Assembly (NCBI GenBank): GCA_016787295.1
Contig: JAEUUX010000062.1
Location: forward strand, 1-39,056
Direction: 5' to 3'
Source: Chitinophagales bacterium
GTDB lineage: Bacteria > Bacteroidota > Bacteroidia > Chitinophagales > UBA2359
DNA: 39,056 nt
Shown: positions 16,909 through 24,307 of the stretch, in pieces
Layout of the letters: every line of letters starts with the position of its first letter
Position numbering within the stretch: position 1 is the stretch's first letter
Translations under genes and position numbers: made by a program
The notes under the pieces: model-generated
The model's input: only the letters and a program-made list of their open reading frames with translations
Told to the model about the DNA's origin: nothing
Databases searched by the model: none

Positions 16909-18828
16909 TTAATTGCGGTTATTTTTTTGCAAAATAGCTTGTTCTAATTGACGTACAAAGGTAGCGCCATTTTGTTTAGCTTGTTGCATAAAATGATAAG
17001 AGAGGGAAAAATTACCTATTTTATAGTGTATTTCTGCCAATTGTTGGGCGGCTTTGGCGTTGTTGGGTTGTAGTTGTAGGCATTTTTCGGCGTTTTTTTG
17101 GGCGGTTATGAGGTCATTTTGTTTTAAACTTAATGTTCCTTGAGTTAGTAAAGCATCGATGATAAACATGGGGCGGAGTTGGAAAACATGTTGCAAGTAT
17201 TGTTGAGCTTGTGTATAGTTGCCTTGTTGCAAATGGAGTAAAGCAAGGTTGAAATATAGTTTGGCTTGGTAAGGATTTTGTTGTAAGGCGATTTGTAGGT
17301 CTCGCATAGCTTGTTGGCGCTGAGAAAGGAGGGAGAAAATAGTAGCTCGGTTAGCTAAATTATTGACTCCTTGCACAGGAATTTGGCAGGCTTTTTGGAG
17401 GTATTGTTGGGCTATATTTGTTTGTCCATTAGCAACCATAGCGCTACTTAGGGAAATATACGCCAACATGTTTTGAGGGTCTAATTCGATAGCTTTTTGT
17501 AGGGCAGCTACGCCATTGGATAGGTCTTGTTGATGGAGATAGGCATCGCCCAAGTTCTGCCACAGTTGAGCAACATGTGGGTATTGTTGTAGGGCATCGT
17601 TCCACACGCTTTTGCCATCATGCCAAATTTGGGTTCGCCAAAAGGTGAGCGCGCCAAGTAGTAGGCAATAAATCACCAAAAAGGCATAGATAATTTTGAT
17701 TTTATTGGTCGAATAAAAACGTTGTACTATCCAAGACAACATTATAAATAACCCTATGGACGGCACATAGTTGTAGCGGTCAGGCATAATGTTGTCGGCA
17801 ATCGGCAGGAGGCGAATCATCAAAATGATGTGTATGAGATAGAATATGATACCAAAAAAAAGTAGTTTATGGTATTTTATTCGGTAGATAAACAATGCCA
17901 ATAGTAACCAAATCCCGGTGTAGAGCCACATTGTAGGTGGTATTGGTTCGCCAATAGCATTGGGATACGGATAGAAGACTGAAAGTTGTATAGGAAGTAG
18001 GTTTTTCGCCAGATAATGGGTCAAAACATAGCTGGCATGGACAAATGGTTCGTAAAAAGGCATGTTGACATTGTTCCAAACATAACCTGTGTAACGTTGG
18101 GCAAAGAGATTGAGTATGCCGAATAGGAGGGCTAATGCAAAAAAAGGAATTTTCTCTGTCCAAATTTGCTTGGAGCGAAATGAGCGGTTGTAATAGCTAT
18201 CTATGAGCCACAAAGTGGGAGCTAAAGCTACGGCTTGTCCTTTGGAAAGAAGCGAAAGCAGAAAAAAAGCAAGTGACCAAACGTAGTTGGGGATTTGCTG
18301 TTGTTGCACATAACGGGTATACTGCCACAAGGATAGGAGCAAAAAGGCACTAAATAGCATGTCTTTTCGTTCGGTGATTCGGGCAACAGACTCGACGTGT
18401 AGGGTGTGTAAGCCAAAAAGCAAGGCAACGATGAAAGGGAGAAGGTAGTGTGGGATTTGTGATTTGTTGTCAGATGTAGAAAGGGTAGGAGAGGAGAGGG
18501 TGAGTTGATACAAAAAAAGGTATGCTAAGGTTGTGTTGAGTAGGTGGAGTGATAGGTTGGTGAGTTGGTATAGAAAAGGAGAGTCGCCCGCTATGCTATA
18601 AGTAAGCATGAGGGAAAGGAGTGTGAGTGGATGATAGTGTCCGTCAAAGTAAGACGTAAAAATGTACTGAAGGTTACTTAGGGAGAGGTGTTGAATGAGT
18701 GGATTTTTTAGGATATATACGTCGTCGCTATAATTGGTGAATTGGTTGTTGAGCATGGGGAGGTAACATATACAAGTAGCGAATAGCACTACTATAATTG
18801 CCCACGTATGTTGTTGGGAAAAGCGCAT
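16909..18828 (-). CDS. Polytopic membrane protein with GT-C-like fold and C-terminal TPRs
   Basis: The 639-residue protein has about ten hydrophobic segments in its first 400 residues. The first loop, NNQFTNYSDDVYILKNP followed by YHPLTLLSLML, carries the acidic/His features of GT-C (PMT/TMTC-like) glycosyltransferases. Residues 410-630 contain consecutive tetratricopeptide repeats (for example LWQNLGDAYLHQQDLSNGVA and AKLYFNLALLHLQQGNYTQA), with the last repeats rich in glutamine. This architecture is known in bacterial relatives of TMTC O-mannosyltransferases, usually annotated only as TPR proteins. The sugar donor and acceptor are unknown. The gene stands alone, downstream of the 18927-19392 element and upstream of the giant T9SS gene on the same strand. 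Confidence 0.75.
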   Translation of the reverse strand: MRFSQQHTWAIIVVLFATCICYLPMLNNQFTNYSDDVYILKNPLIQHLSLSNLQYIFTSYFDGHYHPLTLLSLMLTYSIAGDSPFLYQLTNLSLHLLNTTLAYLFLYQLTLSSPTLSTSDNKSQIPHYLLPFIVALLFGLHTLHVESVARITERKDMLFSAFLLLSLWQYTRYVQQQQIPNYVWSLAFFLLSLLSKGQAVALAPTLWLIDSYYNRSFRSKQIWTEKIPFFALALLFGILNLFAQRYTGYVWNNVNMPFYEPFVHASYVLTHYLAKNLLPIQLSVFYPYPNAIGEPIPPTMWLYTGIWLLLALFIYRIKYHKLLFFGIIFYLIHIILMIRLLPIADNIMPDRYNYVPSIGLFIMLSWIVQRFYSTNKIKIIYAFLVIYCLLLGALTFWRTQIWHDGKSVWNDALQQYPHVAQLWQNLGDAYLHQQDLSNGVAALQKAIELDPQNMLAYISLSSAMVANGQTNIAQQYLQKACQIPVQGVNNLANRATIFSLLSQRQQAMRDLQIALQQNPYQAKLYFNLALLHLQQGNYTQAQQYLQHVFQLRPMFIIDALLTQGTLSLKQNDLITAQKNAEKCLQLQPNNAKAAQQLAEIHYKIGNFSLSYHFMQQAKQNGATFVRQLEQAILQKNNRN

Positions 18829-18926
18829 GGCATTGGCTTTGCATTATTTTTTAGGTACTATGACGTTTTTTTATGAATAAGAAAAAAGCGGATTTGAGAA
18901 TGTTATAGTACTATTATGCTAATCTG

Positions 18927-19392
18927 TATACTGAATTGAAAATACTTTTCGGATTTGATAATAGACGATGTCACGCACTCGTCCCCAAATGTAACATCAA
19001 TTAACGATCATTTGCCGTTCCTCCAAATGCTATTATCGTAAGTGACAAATGGTGATTCATCTTTTTTGCTCACCCAAACAGCAGCAAAAAAGGGTGTTCT
19101 TTTTTCGAGTGGATTCGTCCGGCGTGCTGCGGTCTTTGCTTAATTTTGTGGTAGCAAACAAAATCGTAGACATTTTGTCTATTTTATCGTATTAGCTACC
19201 ACAAAATGTAGGCAATCGTTGAGGCAGTTTATCTTTCTTTGTATATTTCTTCGTGACTTTCATGCCTCAACGACCGAAACAGCACTATTTCCGGTGACGA
19301 AAATAGTGTAAGCAGATGTGCGTTTTTTGTGACCGCAATTATTCGACTGTCAACATTTGACAAAATCCGAAGACTGTATTCAATTTAGTATA
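18927..19392 (-). mobile_element. MITE-like element, copy 1 (inverted relative to copies 2 and 3)
   Basis: The 466-bp unit begins TATACTGAATTGAAAATACT and ends in the complement of TATACTAAATTGAATACAGT. It is the reverse complement of the units at 37007-37471 and 38591-39056. The imperfect terminal inverted repeats extend over about 30 bp and both ends are TATA, consistent with TA target duplication as in IS630/Tc1-type elements (inference). No open frame of useful length exists, so it is non-autonomous. The interior has hairpins, including TTTTGTGGTAGC/GCTACCACAAAA. Confidence 0.85.
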
Positions 19393-19402
19393 AAAAAACT
19401 AT

Positions 19403-19450
19403 GAATGACGAATGGTGATTTCTCCTTTTTGCTCACACTGCAACAAAAAA
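19403..19450. repeat. Fragment resembling the interior of the MITE-like element
   Basis: The stretch around GACGAATGGTGATT, then TTTTTGCTCACACTGCAACA, closely matches the inside of the neighbouring element (near 19041-19090: GACAAATGGTGATT...TTTTGCTCACCC). It lies 11 bases outside the element's end. It may be the remnant of an older, truncated copy. Confidence 0.55.
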
Positions 19451-19528
19451 CTGAAAACTTTGGAGAGATATTAATAAATAAAAGGCACTTTATGGCCTAT
19501 TTTTTTATTTTTTTGACTTCTCCGAAGT

Positions 19529-19981
19529 TCATAGCTGATTAAGAACGTAATATTCCCCATCAACAATTTTCTGCTTTGTAACAGTAAAAATTGGGTTGGC
19601 AAATATTCTGTGAGTTATTGTATCAGGCATTAGAAAAATTACTTCTTGGTTTTTTACTCCTTCTACATTTGGAAAAACATCTTCGTGATAAATCACCTTA
19701 TTGGTATTATCCGTAAAAACTAATCTTCTTGCTACATCGACATAATAAGGATATTTCTGATTTAGTATCTGCTCTACCACCTCTAATGAGGCAGTTTCTC
19801 TAAATACATACAACTTACTCCATCTGAATGTAGTAAGTTGCGAAATATCGACTTGACAATTTTCGCTCTTGCAGTTTTTCTTTATTGAGGTAGCTATTTC
19901 GTTTTCTAATTTTCCGTTGCCATTGTTTAAACAACCTATAAAAAAGAAAAATGCTGCTATAAAAATTATTTGCTTCTTCAT
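19529..19981 (-). CDS. Small hypothetical lipoprotein
   Basis: The 150-residue protein has a lipoprotein signal (KKQIIFIAAFFFFIGC; lipidation at C17) and a mature domain of about 130 residues. Recognisable stretches are FRWSKLYVFRETASLEVVEQ and IYHEDVFPNVEGVKNQEVIF. I recall similar small lipoproteins of unknown function in Bacteroidota but no characterised homologue. It starts 39 bp after the vWA gene on the same strand and is probably co-transcribed with it. Its codon use and composition are more A/T-rich than the vWA gene, and it sits next to a MITE-like element, so it may be a late addition. Confidence 0.75.
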   Translation of the reverse strand: MKKQIIFIAAFFFFIGCLNNGNGKLENEIATSIKKNCKSENCQVDISQLTTFRWSKLYVFRETASLEVVEQILNQKYPYYVDVARRLVFTDNTNKVIYHEDVFPNVEGVKNQEVIFLMPDTITHRIFANPIFTVTKQKIVDGEYYVLNQL

Positions 19982-20020
19982 AGAATTGAGAAACCCATAA
20001 AATTTTTCGTAATGCTGTTT

Positions 20021-21313
20021 TTAGAATCCAATATAAAAACCTTTGTTTTCGCGTGCCAAATCGTTCATGAATTTCACACCTTTGTTGCTCATGTTTTCGT
20101 TGCGGAAATCGGAGCCAACACCAATACAGTTGATTACTCTGCCTGAATTTTTGGATTTGATGTCTGCTAAAACATCGGCAATATCATCATCGTCACAATC
20201 TAATTGCCCTACACGTTTGGTGGGTGCGCCATCGGAGAGGAGGATAATTGTTCCAGCAGCTTTGTAGGCGGGTTCATCGAGGACATAGTTCATTGCTTGG
20301 CGTGTGGGTGTACAGCCAAAGGCTTTGAGGCTACTCAAATAGCGATAGATGTCGTATTTTGTGCTTTCGGTGACGGTGGTAAGTTTACCATATTTATAAC
20401 CGTATTCTTCGGTTTTGCTTTTGGGAAAAATCACCACATCAACTTTATAGTTTTCGTCCATCGTTGCCACCATCATTTTTAGTCCAGCTTTTACTTGGTC
20501 TAATTTATCGGTTTCGGGAGCATCGTCCATACTGCCTGACAAGTCGACTACGAACACGACATTTTTGTCTTTGATATCAAAACCTGTTTTAGGATTTGGT
20601 TTGCAATCGGCAATTTGTTGTTGTTGGAGTTTGATGGTTTGATCTTTGGCTTTAATGGTTTCTTGAAGTTGTTTAATTTGTTCGGCGGTATTTTGGGTGA
20701 CTTCGGTTTGTGTTTTAAGTTTATCTTCTTGGTTTTTGATGGTCAGGAGTTGCTTGTTGACTTCTTCTTGCAGTTGCACCAATTGTTTTTCGAGTTCGCC
20801 TTTGTTTTCGAGGTTCTTTTTGATTTGTTCGTAGTCTTTGAGTTGTTCTTTCGTTACTTCGAGTTCGTTTTGCAATTTGTCGCGCTGTTCTTTGACTTCT
20901 ATCATTGTTTCAACGCTTTCTTTGGTTTTTGAATCCAAGGCGTTGAGTTCTTTTTCCAATTTATTGATACGATCTTGCAAAAATTGGCGCTGATTGTCGC
21001 ATTGTGCCAAGCTGTGTTGCAAGGACTCGATGCGTGCTTCCAAGTTTTTGGTAGTGTTTTGCACTTCCTTAAACTTTTGTTCCAATGGTTTGTAGACCGC
21101 TTCGGGAACCGATTTTTTGAGTTTGGCGAGCATACCGTCCATTTGAACGACTTGTTGTTTGAGTTCGTCCAATTGTTCGAGTTCCTCTAATTTATGTTTT
21201 ACGTCGCCTGTCAATTTAGGCACCATAATAAACAAAATGATCATGGCTCCAAGGGCTTTGGAGAATAGGATAAGAAATAAGTGATAATCGATATGTATTT
21301 CACGTCTTGCCAT
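20021..21313 (-). CDS. Membrane-anchored coiled-coil protein with von Willebrand A domain
   Basis: In this 430-residue protein, residues about 11-33 form one transmembrane segment (YHLFLILFSKALGAMIILFI). Residues 37-237 are an extended Glu/Lys/Gln-rich coiled coil. Residues 250-430 are a vWA domain with a complete MIDAS: DLSGS at 257-261, T335 in CTPTRQA and D361 in LLSDG. It should bind a divalent metal and a protein partner. There is no signal peptide beyond the anchor. It follows the PD-(D/E)XK-like gene by 60 bp and precedes the lipoprotein gene by 39 bp. A PP2C phosphatase gene lies nearby, a pairing known from TerY-type vWA/phosphatase/kinase modules, though no kinase is present here. 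Confidence 0.85.
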   Translation of the reverse strand: MARREIHIDYHLFLILFSKALGAMIILFIMVPKLTGDVKHKLEELEQLDELKQQVVQMDGMLAKLKKSVPEAVYKPLEQKFKEVQNTTKNLEARIESLQHSLAQCDNQRQFLQDRINKLEKELNALDSKTKESVETMIEVKEQRDKLQNELEVTKEQLKDYEQIKKNLENKGELEKQLVQLQEEVNKQLLTIKNQEDKLKTQTEVTQNTAEQIKQLQETIKAKDQTIKLQQQQIADCKPNPKTGFDIKDKNVVFVVDLSGSMDDAPETDKLDQVKAGLKMMVATMDENYKVDVVIFPKSKTEEYGYKYGKLTTVTESTKYDIYRYLSSLKAFGCTPTRQAMNYVLDEPAYKAAGTIILLSDGAPTKRVGQLDCDDDDIADVLADIKSKNSGRVINCIGVGSDFRNENMSNKGVKFMNDLARENKGFYIGF

Positions 21314-21373
21314 TGGCTATTTGTTTAGCGTTTTTTTTATGATGAAATGCGCGCGCGAATAGTAGATGGGTGT

Positions 21374-22018
21374 TTAGTTGGTGTGTAAGATGAGGTTTTT
21401 TAGTGCTTTTAATATGTGTATAATATTGATGAGGTCGTGGGTTTGTGTAGCATCATACGTTCTACTGAAACAGTAGGAGGTGTCATGCAAAGTAGTAAAA
21501 GTCCATTGTTTGCCTTGTACATAACAACCATAAATGGGTTGTTTATTGGCGTTTTGTTGTTGAGCAATCAGCATGGCTACCAACATTTGTCCTTCTGCGT
21601 CGTCGTTGGTGTTTTTGCTTTTTTTAAATTCTTGCAGAAAAAAATAAGGTGTTTGTGGTGTATTGATACCAAAAGGACGAGCTATCATGGCATCACACAC
21701 AACCGACAGTGGAGTGTCTTGCACCACTCCTGATAGCGCACGTTCATAAAATACTTTGGCTTTTTGGGGTATTTCTAGGTCGGCATAATCTATTACAAAA
21801 CTCAAAAAGTGCATTTTTAGTTCTTCTTCATTCCAGACATCGCCTTCTAAAAAAAGTTTTTGGCGTTTGGTTTCTAAAAAATTGGGTAGATGATACAGGG
21901 GTGCTACGACGACATTGAGCCAATGGGTAAGTATATCACATTCGACTCCGCGCACCAACCCAAAGTGTCCTACTATTTGGTCTATTGCATATCGTTGTTT
22001 TTTTATATCTAATTTCAT
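21374..22018 (-). CDS. PD-(D/E)XK-like protein of unknown role
   Basis: This is a 214-residue protein from the ATG at 22018 (MKLDIKKQRYAIDQIVGHFG). An in-frame ATG 21 bases upstream is also possible. A D109...E130-x-K132 arrangement (VCDAMIA, then PYFFLQEFKKSK) followed by DAEGQMLVAMLIAQQ fits the core strand-strand-helix of the PD-(D/E)XK nuclease-like superfamily. The tail PIYGCYVQGKQWTFTTL, then an IIHILKALKNLI helix, resembles a common uncharacterised Bacteroidota/cyanobacterial family. The family call comes from motif spacing only, so nuclease activity is an inference. It is the first gene of the minus-strand cluster with the vWA protein and lipoprotein. Confidence 0.6.
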   Translation of the reverse strand: MKLDIKKQRYAIDQIVGHFGLVRGVECDILTHWLNVVVAPLYHLPNFLETKRQKLFLEGDVWNEEELKMHFLSFVIDYADLEIPQKAKVFYERALSGVVQDTPLSVVCDAMIARPFGINTPQTPYFFLQEFKKSKNTNDDAEGQMLVAMLIAQQQNANKQPIYGCYVQGKQWTFTTLHDTSYCFSRTYDATQTHDLINIIHILKALKNLILHTN

Positions 22019-22084
22019 ACAAAAGTTATTTGACCTCAAAAAAGTTTTGAGCTAATTTGCGGTTACAGGTTGTTTCTTTGTGCG

Positions 22085-22092
22085 CAAAAGTA
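22085..22092 (-). promoter_or_regulatory. Putative -7 element of the PD-(D/E)XK-like/vWA cluster
   Basis: On the minus strand TACTTTTG matches TAnnTTTG, 67 bases upstream of the chosen start. No convincing -33 element was found. Confidence 0.4.
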
Positions 22093-22218
22093 CACAAAAT
22101 AGTTCGAAAATATGGCACATTCCTGCAAAAAACGCTACTTTTGTGAAAAAAATGTGGTTTTTTGTAGGAAAAGCTAAAAGATTTTGCGACTTGTTGTGCA
22201 AAGATACAACTTTTTTGC

Positions 22219-22226
22219 TACCTTTG
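22219..22226 (+). promoter_or_regulatory. Second plus-strand -7-like element
   Basis: TACCTTTG lies on the plus strand with TTG at 22194-22196, 22 bases upstream. It faces the 105-bp repeat copy B and is more than 550 bases from the next gene. It may drive an unrecognised transcript or be chance. Confidence 0.25.
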
Positions 22227-22334
22227 TGGTGTTTTTTATTCAAAAAATGCTGTGTGGTTTTATTCGTTGTATTTAGTGACGATAGGAAAAAGGCTTTAGC
22301 CTGTTTTAAAAAAGTATTGGGTACAAAAGTTTGA

Positions 22335-22435
22335 GTGGCGAAGCGCGTTAGGGATTGTAGGGGCAGCCGTTAGGCTGGTGCTTGCACCGAAGCAAAGCGA
22401 AGCCCCGTAAAGCCCGACCCGCAGGGGAACGCCCA
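22335..22435 (-). repeat. 105-bp dispersed repeat, copy B
   Basis: This is the reverse-oriented copy of the repeat at 9063-9170. It has GCTTCGCTTTGCTTCGG where copy A has GCTTCGCTAACGCTTCGG, and keeps the CAGCC/GGCTG stem. It lies in the 776-bp gap between the vWA cluster and the PP2C gene. Confidence 0.9.
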
Positions 22436-22576
22436 ACTAATTATTGCTGTCATAATGACTCTAATTGGCGTTGTTAGTGGTGGTTAGAGGATTTAATAAT
22501 GGGCGAGTTTTGTAAGAATTTGTAATAAAACCCCAAAAGTATTGACACAAAATAAGATTAAGTACAAAAATAGTAG

Positions 22577-22584
22577 TACCTTTG
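22577..22584 (+). promoter_or_regulatory. Putative -7 element of the PP2C gene
   Basis: TACCTTTG matches TAnnTTTG and would give a leader of about 200 nt before the ATG at 22795. No -33 element at normal spacing is visible. Confidence 0.4.
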
Positions 22585-22794
22585 GCGCAGTTTTTGCTAA
22601 TTATGGGGCTAAAATGTTTTTTGACCCTATTTTAGGTCAACTTTTTGCTATATTCTTGCCGCTTTTCTTGTTATTTTTGAATGTTCACTATTGGTTAAGT
22701 TTTTGCTATTTGTGTTACAGTTAACGAAATGATAGCCTTCCACACACTAATGGGCTATCCCACCAATTTATTGTTCATGTTTTCTCACTAAGCT

Positions 22795-24204
22795 ATGGCA
22801 ATTCAAATTCAACAAATTGCGTTTTTGAACGAAAAAGGCAAACGAAAGAACAACGAAGACAACATTATGCCTTTGGGTAGCAGCGCATCGTCCGATACCA
22901 AACTGTTTTTGGTGTGTGACGGCGTAGGTGGTGCCAACAAAGGCGAAGTAGCTTCTTTATTGGTCTGCCAAAATTTCGATGCTTTTTTTCAGCAACACCC
23001 CAATCGCACTGTCGATGCGCAGTATTTGCATGATGCCCTTCGGTATGTAGAAGGCAAATTGAGCGAATACGCCAACGAACACAGCGAGTGCGCGGGTATG
23101 GCAACCACTCTCACCCTGCTCTATCTCGATGATGTCAATCAGCGTGCTGTCATTGCTTGGTGCGGTGATAGTCGGGTGTATCATATACGCGACAAAGAAG
23201 TGCTGTTTGTGACCTCCGACCACTCGTTGGTCAACGAATTGGTGAAACGCGGCGAAATTACTGCCGAAGAAGCCCACAAACACCCACAACGCAATGTGAT
23301 TTTGCGCGCCATTTCGGGCAAAGAAACCCCCACCTCCATCGACATCTATGAAACTTCCGATTTGCGGCAGCATGACTATTTCTTGCTTTGCAGCGATGGT
23401 ATTTTGGAGAGCATAGACGAGAGAATCCTTACCACTCTGTTGCCCAATACCACTATCAATACCGAACAAAAAAAGGATTTGATAAGGGAAATGTGCGATA
23501 TGAACTCCAATGACAACTTCTCGATGTATCTTATCGAGTTGGGAGAGGTGAGCCAACCCAGCCCGCAAGCTACTACCAAACCCATCGAACCCCTAAGTAC
23601 AGCAGAGGTCAACAAACCCACTTCGGCTCCCATAGATACAACGCTGATTAGCCAAATTCCACCCGCCATTGACGATAATAGCGCAGGTAGCACCAAATTT
23701 GTCTATCTATTGGTCACAGCCGCTATCCTGGCGTTGGGCGTATTGGGTTTTGTGCAGTGGAAAAACAACAAAGCCGCCGAAGCCTTGAACGAACAAATAC
23801 AACAAGCCAAAACATGGAGCGAAAGTGGTGACCTTGCCTCTTTGATGCGTGCCGACTCTTTGCTACAGGCGTTGCAGAAACACGAACCGCAAGACTCGAG
23901 TATCGCTAATTTGTTGACACAAGTGGAACTAAAAATTAGTGAACAAAAAGGAGTGGTTTGGCAAGATTCGTTGCGCGCACACGTCCAACAAAAATGGAAC
24001 AATGCCGACGACTCTATTGTCTTTAAACGCCTAAAATATAGCCTTGTGTTATTAGACAGTTTTGTTAATAGCAAAGATAGTCTACAATTGCAAATAGCTT
24101 TTGCAAAAATAGATTCTGCTATCCAAAGGCGCGACTCCATTAAAGCAAGTTTGCAAGCACCAGCAAAACCTGCAAAACCTGTTGTAAAAGATAGTATTCA
24201 GTAA
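22795..24204 (+). CDS. Membrane-anchored PP2C-family serine/threonine phosphatase
   Basis: In this 469-residue protein, residues 1-250 form a PP2C/PPM phosphatase domain. The metal-binding motifs are NED (20-22), CDGVGG (41-46), GDSR (124-127), SDG (200-202) and DN (240-241, with Ser where DNxT usually has Thr at the end). A Pro/Thr-rich linker (about 253-300) leads to one transmembrane helix (FVYLLVTAAILALGVLGFVQ, 302-321). A Lys/Gln/Asp-rich C-terminal part of about 145 residues would lie on the other side of the membrane. It should remove phosphate from Ser/Thr of cytoplasmic proteins. No Ser/Thr kinase gene is in the window. The neighbouring divergent cluster encodes a vWA protein, hinting at a common signalling role. 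Confidence 0.9.
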   Translation: MAIQIQQIAFLNEKGKRKNNEDNIMPLGSSASSDTKLFLVCDGVGGANKGEVASLLVCQNFDAFFQQHPNRTVDAQYLHDALRYVEGKLSEYANEHSECAGMATTLTLLYLDDVNQRAVIAWCGDSRVYHIRDKEVLFVTSDHSLVNELVKRGEITAEEAHKHPQRNVILRAISGKETPTSIDIYETSDLRQHDYFLLCSDGILESIDERILTTLLPNTTINTEQKKDLIREMCDMNSNDNFSMYLIELGEVSQPSPQATTKPIEPLSTAEVNKPTSAPIDTTLISQIPPAIDDNSAGSTKFVYLLVTAAILALGVLGFVQWKNNKAAEALNEQIQQAKTWSESGDLASLMRADSLLQALQKHEPQDSSIANLLTQVELKISEQKGVVWQDSLRAHVQQKWNNADDSIVFKRLKYSLVLLDSFVNSKDSLQLQIAFAKIDSAIQRRDSIKASLQAPAKPAKPVVKDSIQ

Positions 24205-24238
24205 AACTCTGTTTAGGTTTATCAGCATAAATCAACCA

Positions 24239-24278
24239 AAACGCCGATGGAAGACACATTGTCCTCCCATCGGCGTTT
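24239..24278. terminator. Bidirectional terminator between PP2C and TonB receptor genes
   Basis: AAACGCCGATGG (24239-24250) pairs with CCATCGGCGTTT (24267-24278), a 12-bp stem with a 16-nt loop. It is flanked by A residues on one side and T residues on the other, in the gap between two convergent genes. Confidence 0.7.
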
Positions 24279-24307
24279 GTTATTGTACATACTCACAACC
24301 TTACTCA

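Noticed and set aside
18829-18926. Promoter for the GT-C/TPR membrane protein
   Set aside because: No TAnnTTTG element could be found upstream of 18828.
20021-21313. Zorya- or MotB-type defence protein
   Set aside because: Only a single N-terminal membrane helix is shared; the C-terminal domain is vWA and not OmpA-like, and no ZorA-like partner is present.
22080-22334. Plus-strand frame of 84 residues ahead of repeat copy B
   Set aside because: Lys/Phe-rich composition typical of A/T-rich non-coding DNA; it overlaps the minus-strand promoter region.
19529-24204. Complete TerY-type vWA/phosphatase/kinase triad
   Set aside because: No protein kinase motif (glycine loop, HRD, DFG) is visible in any neighbouring protein.
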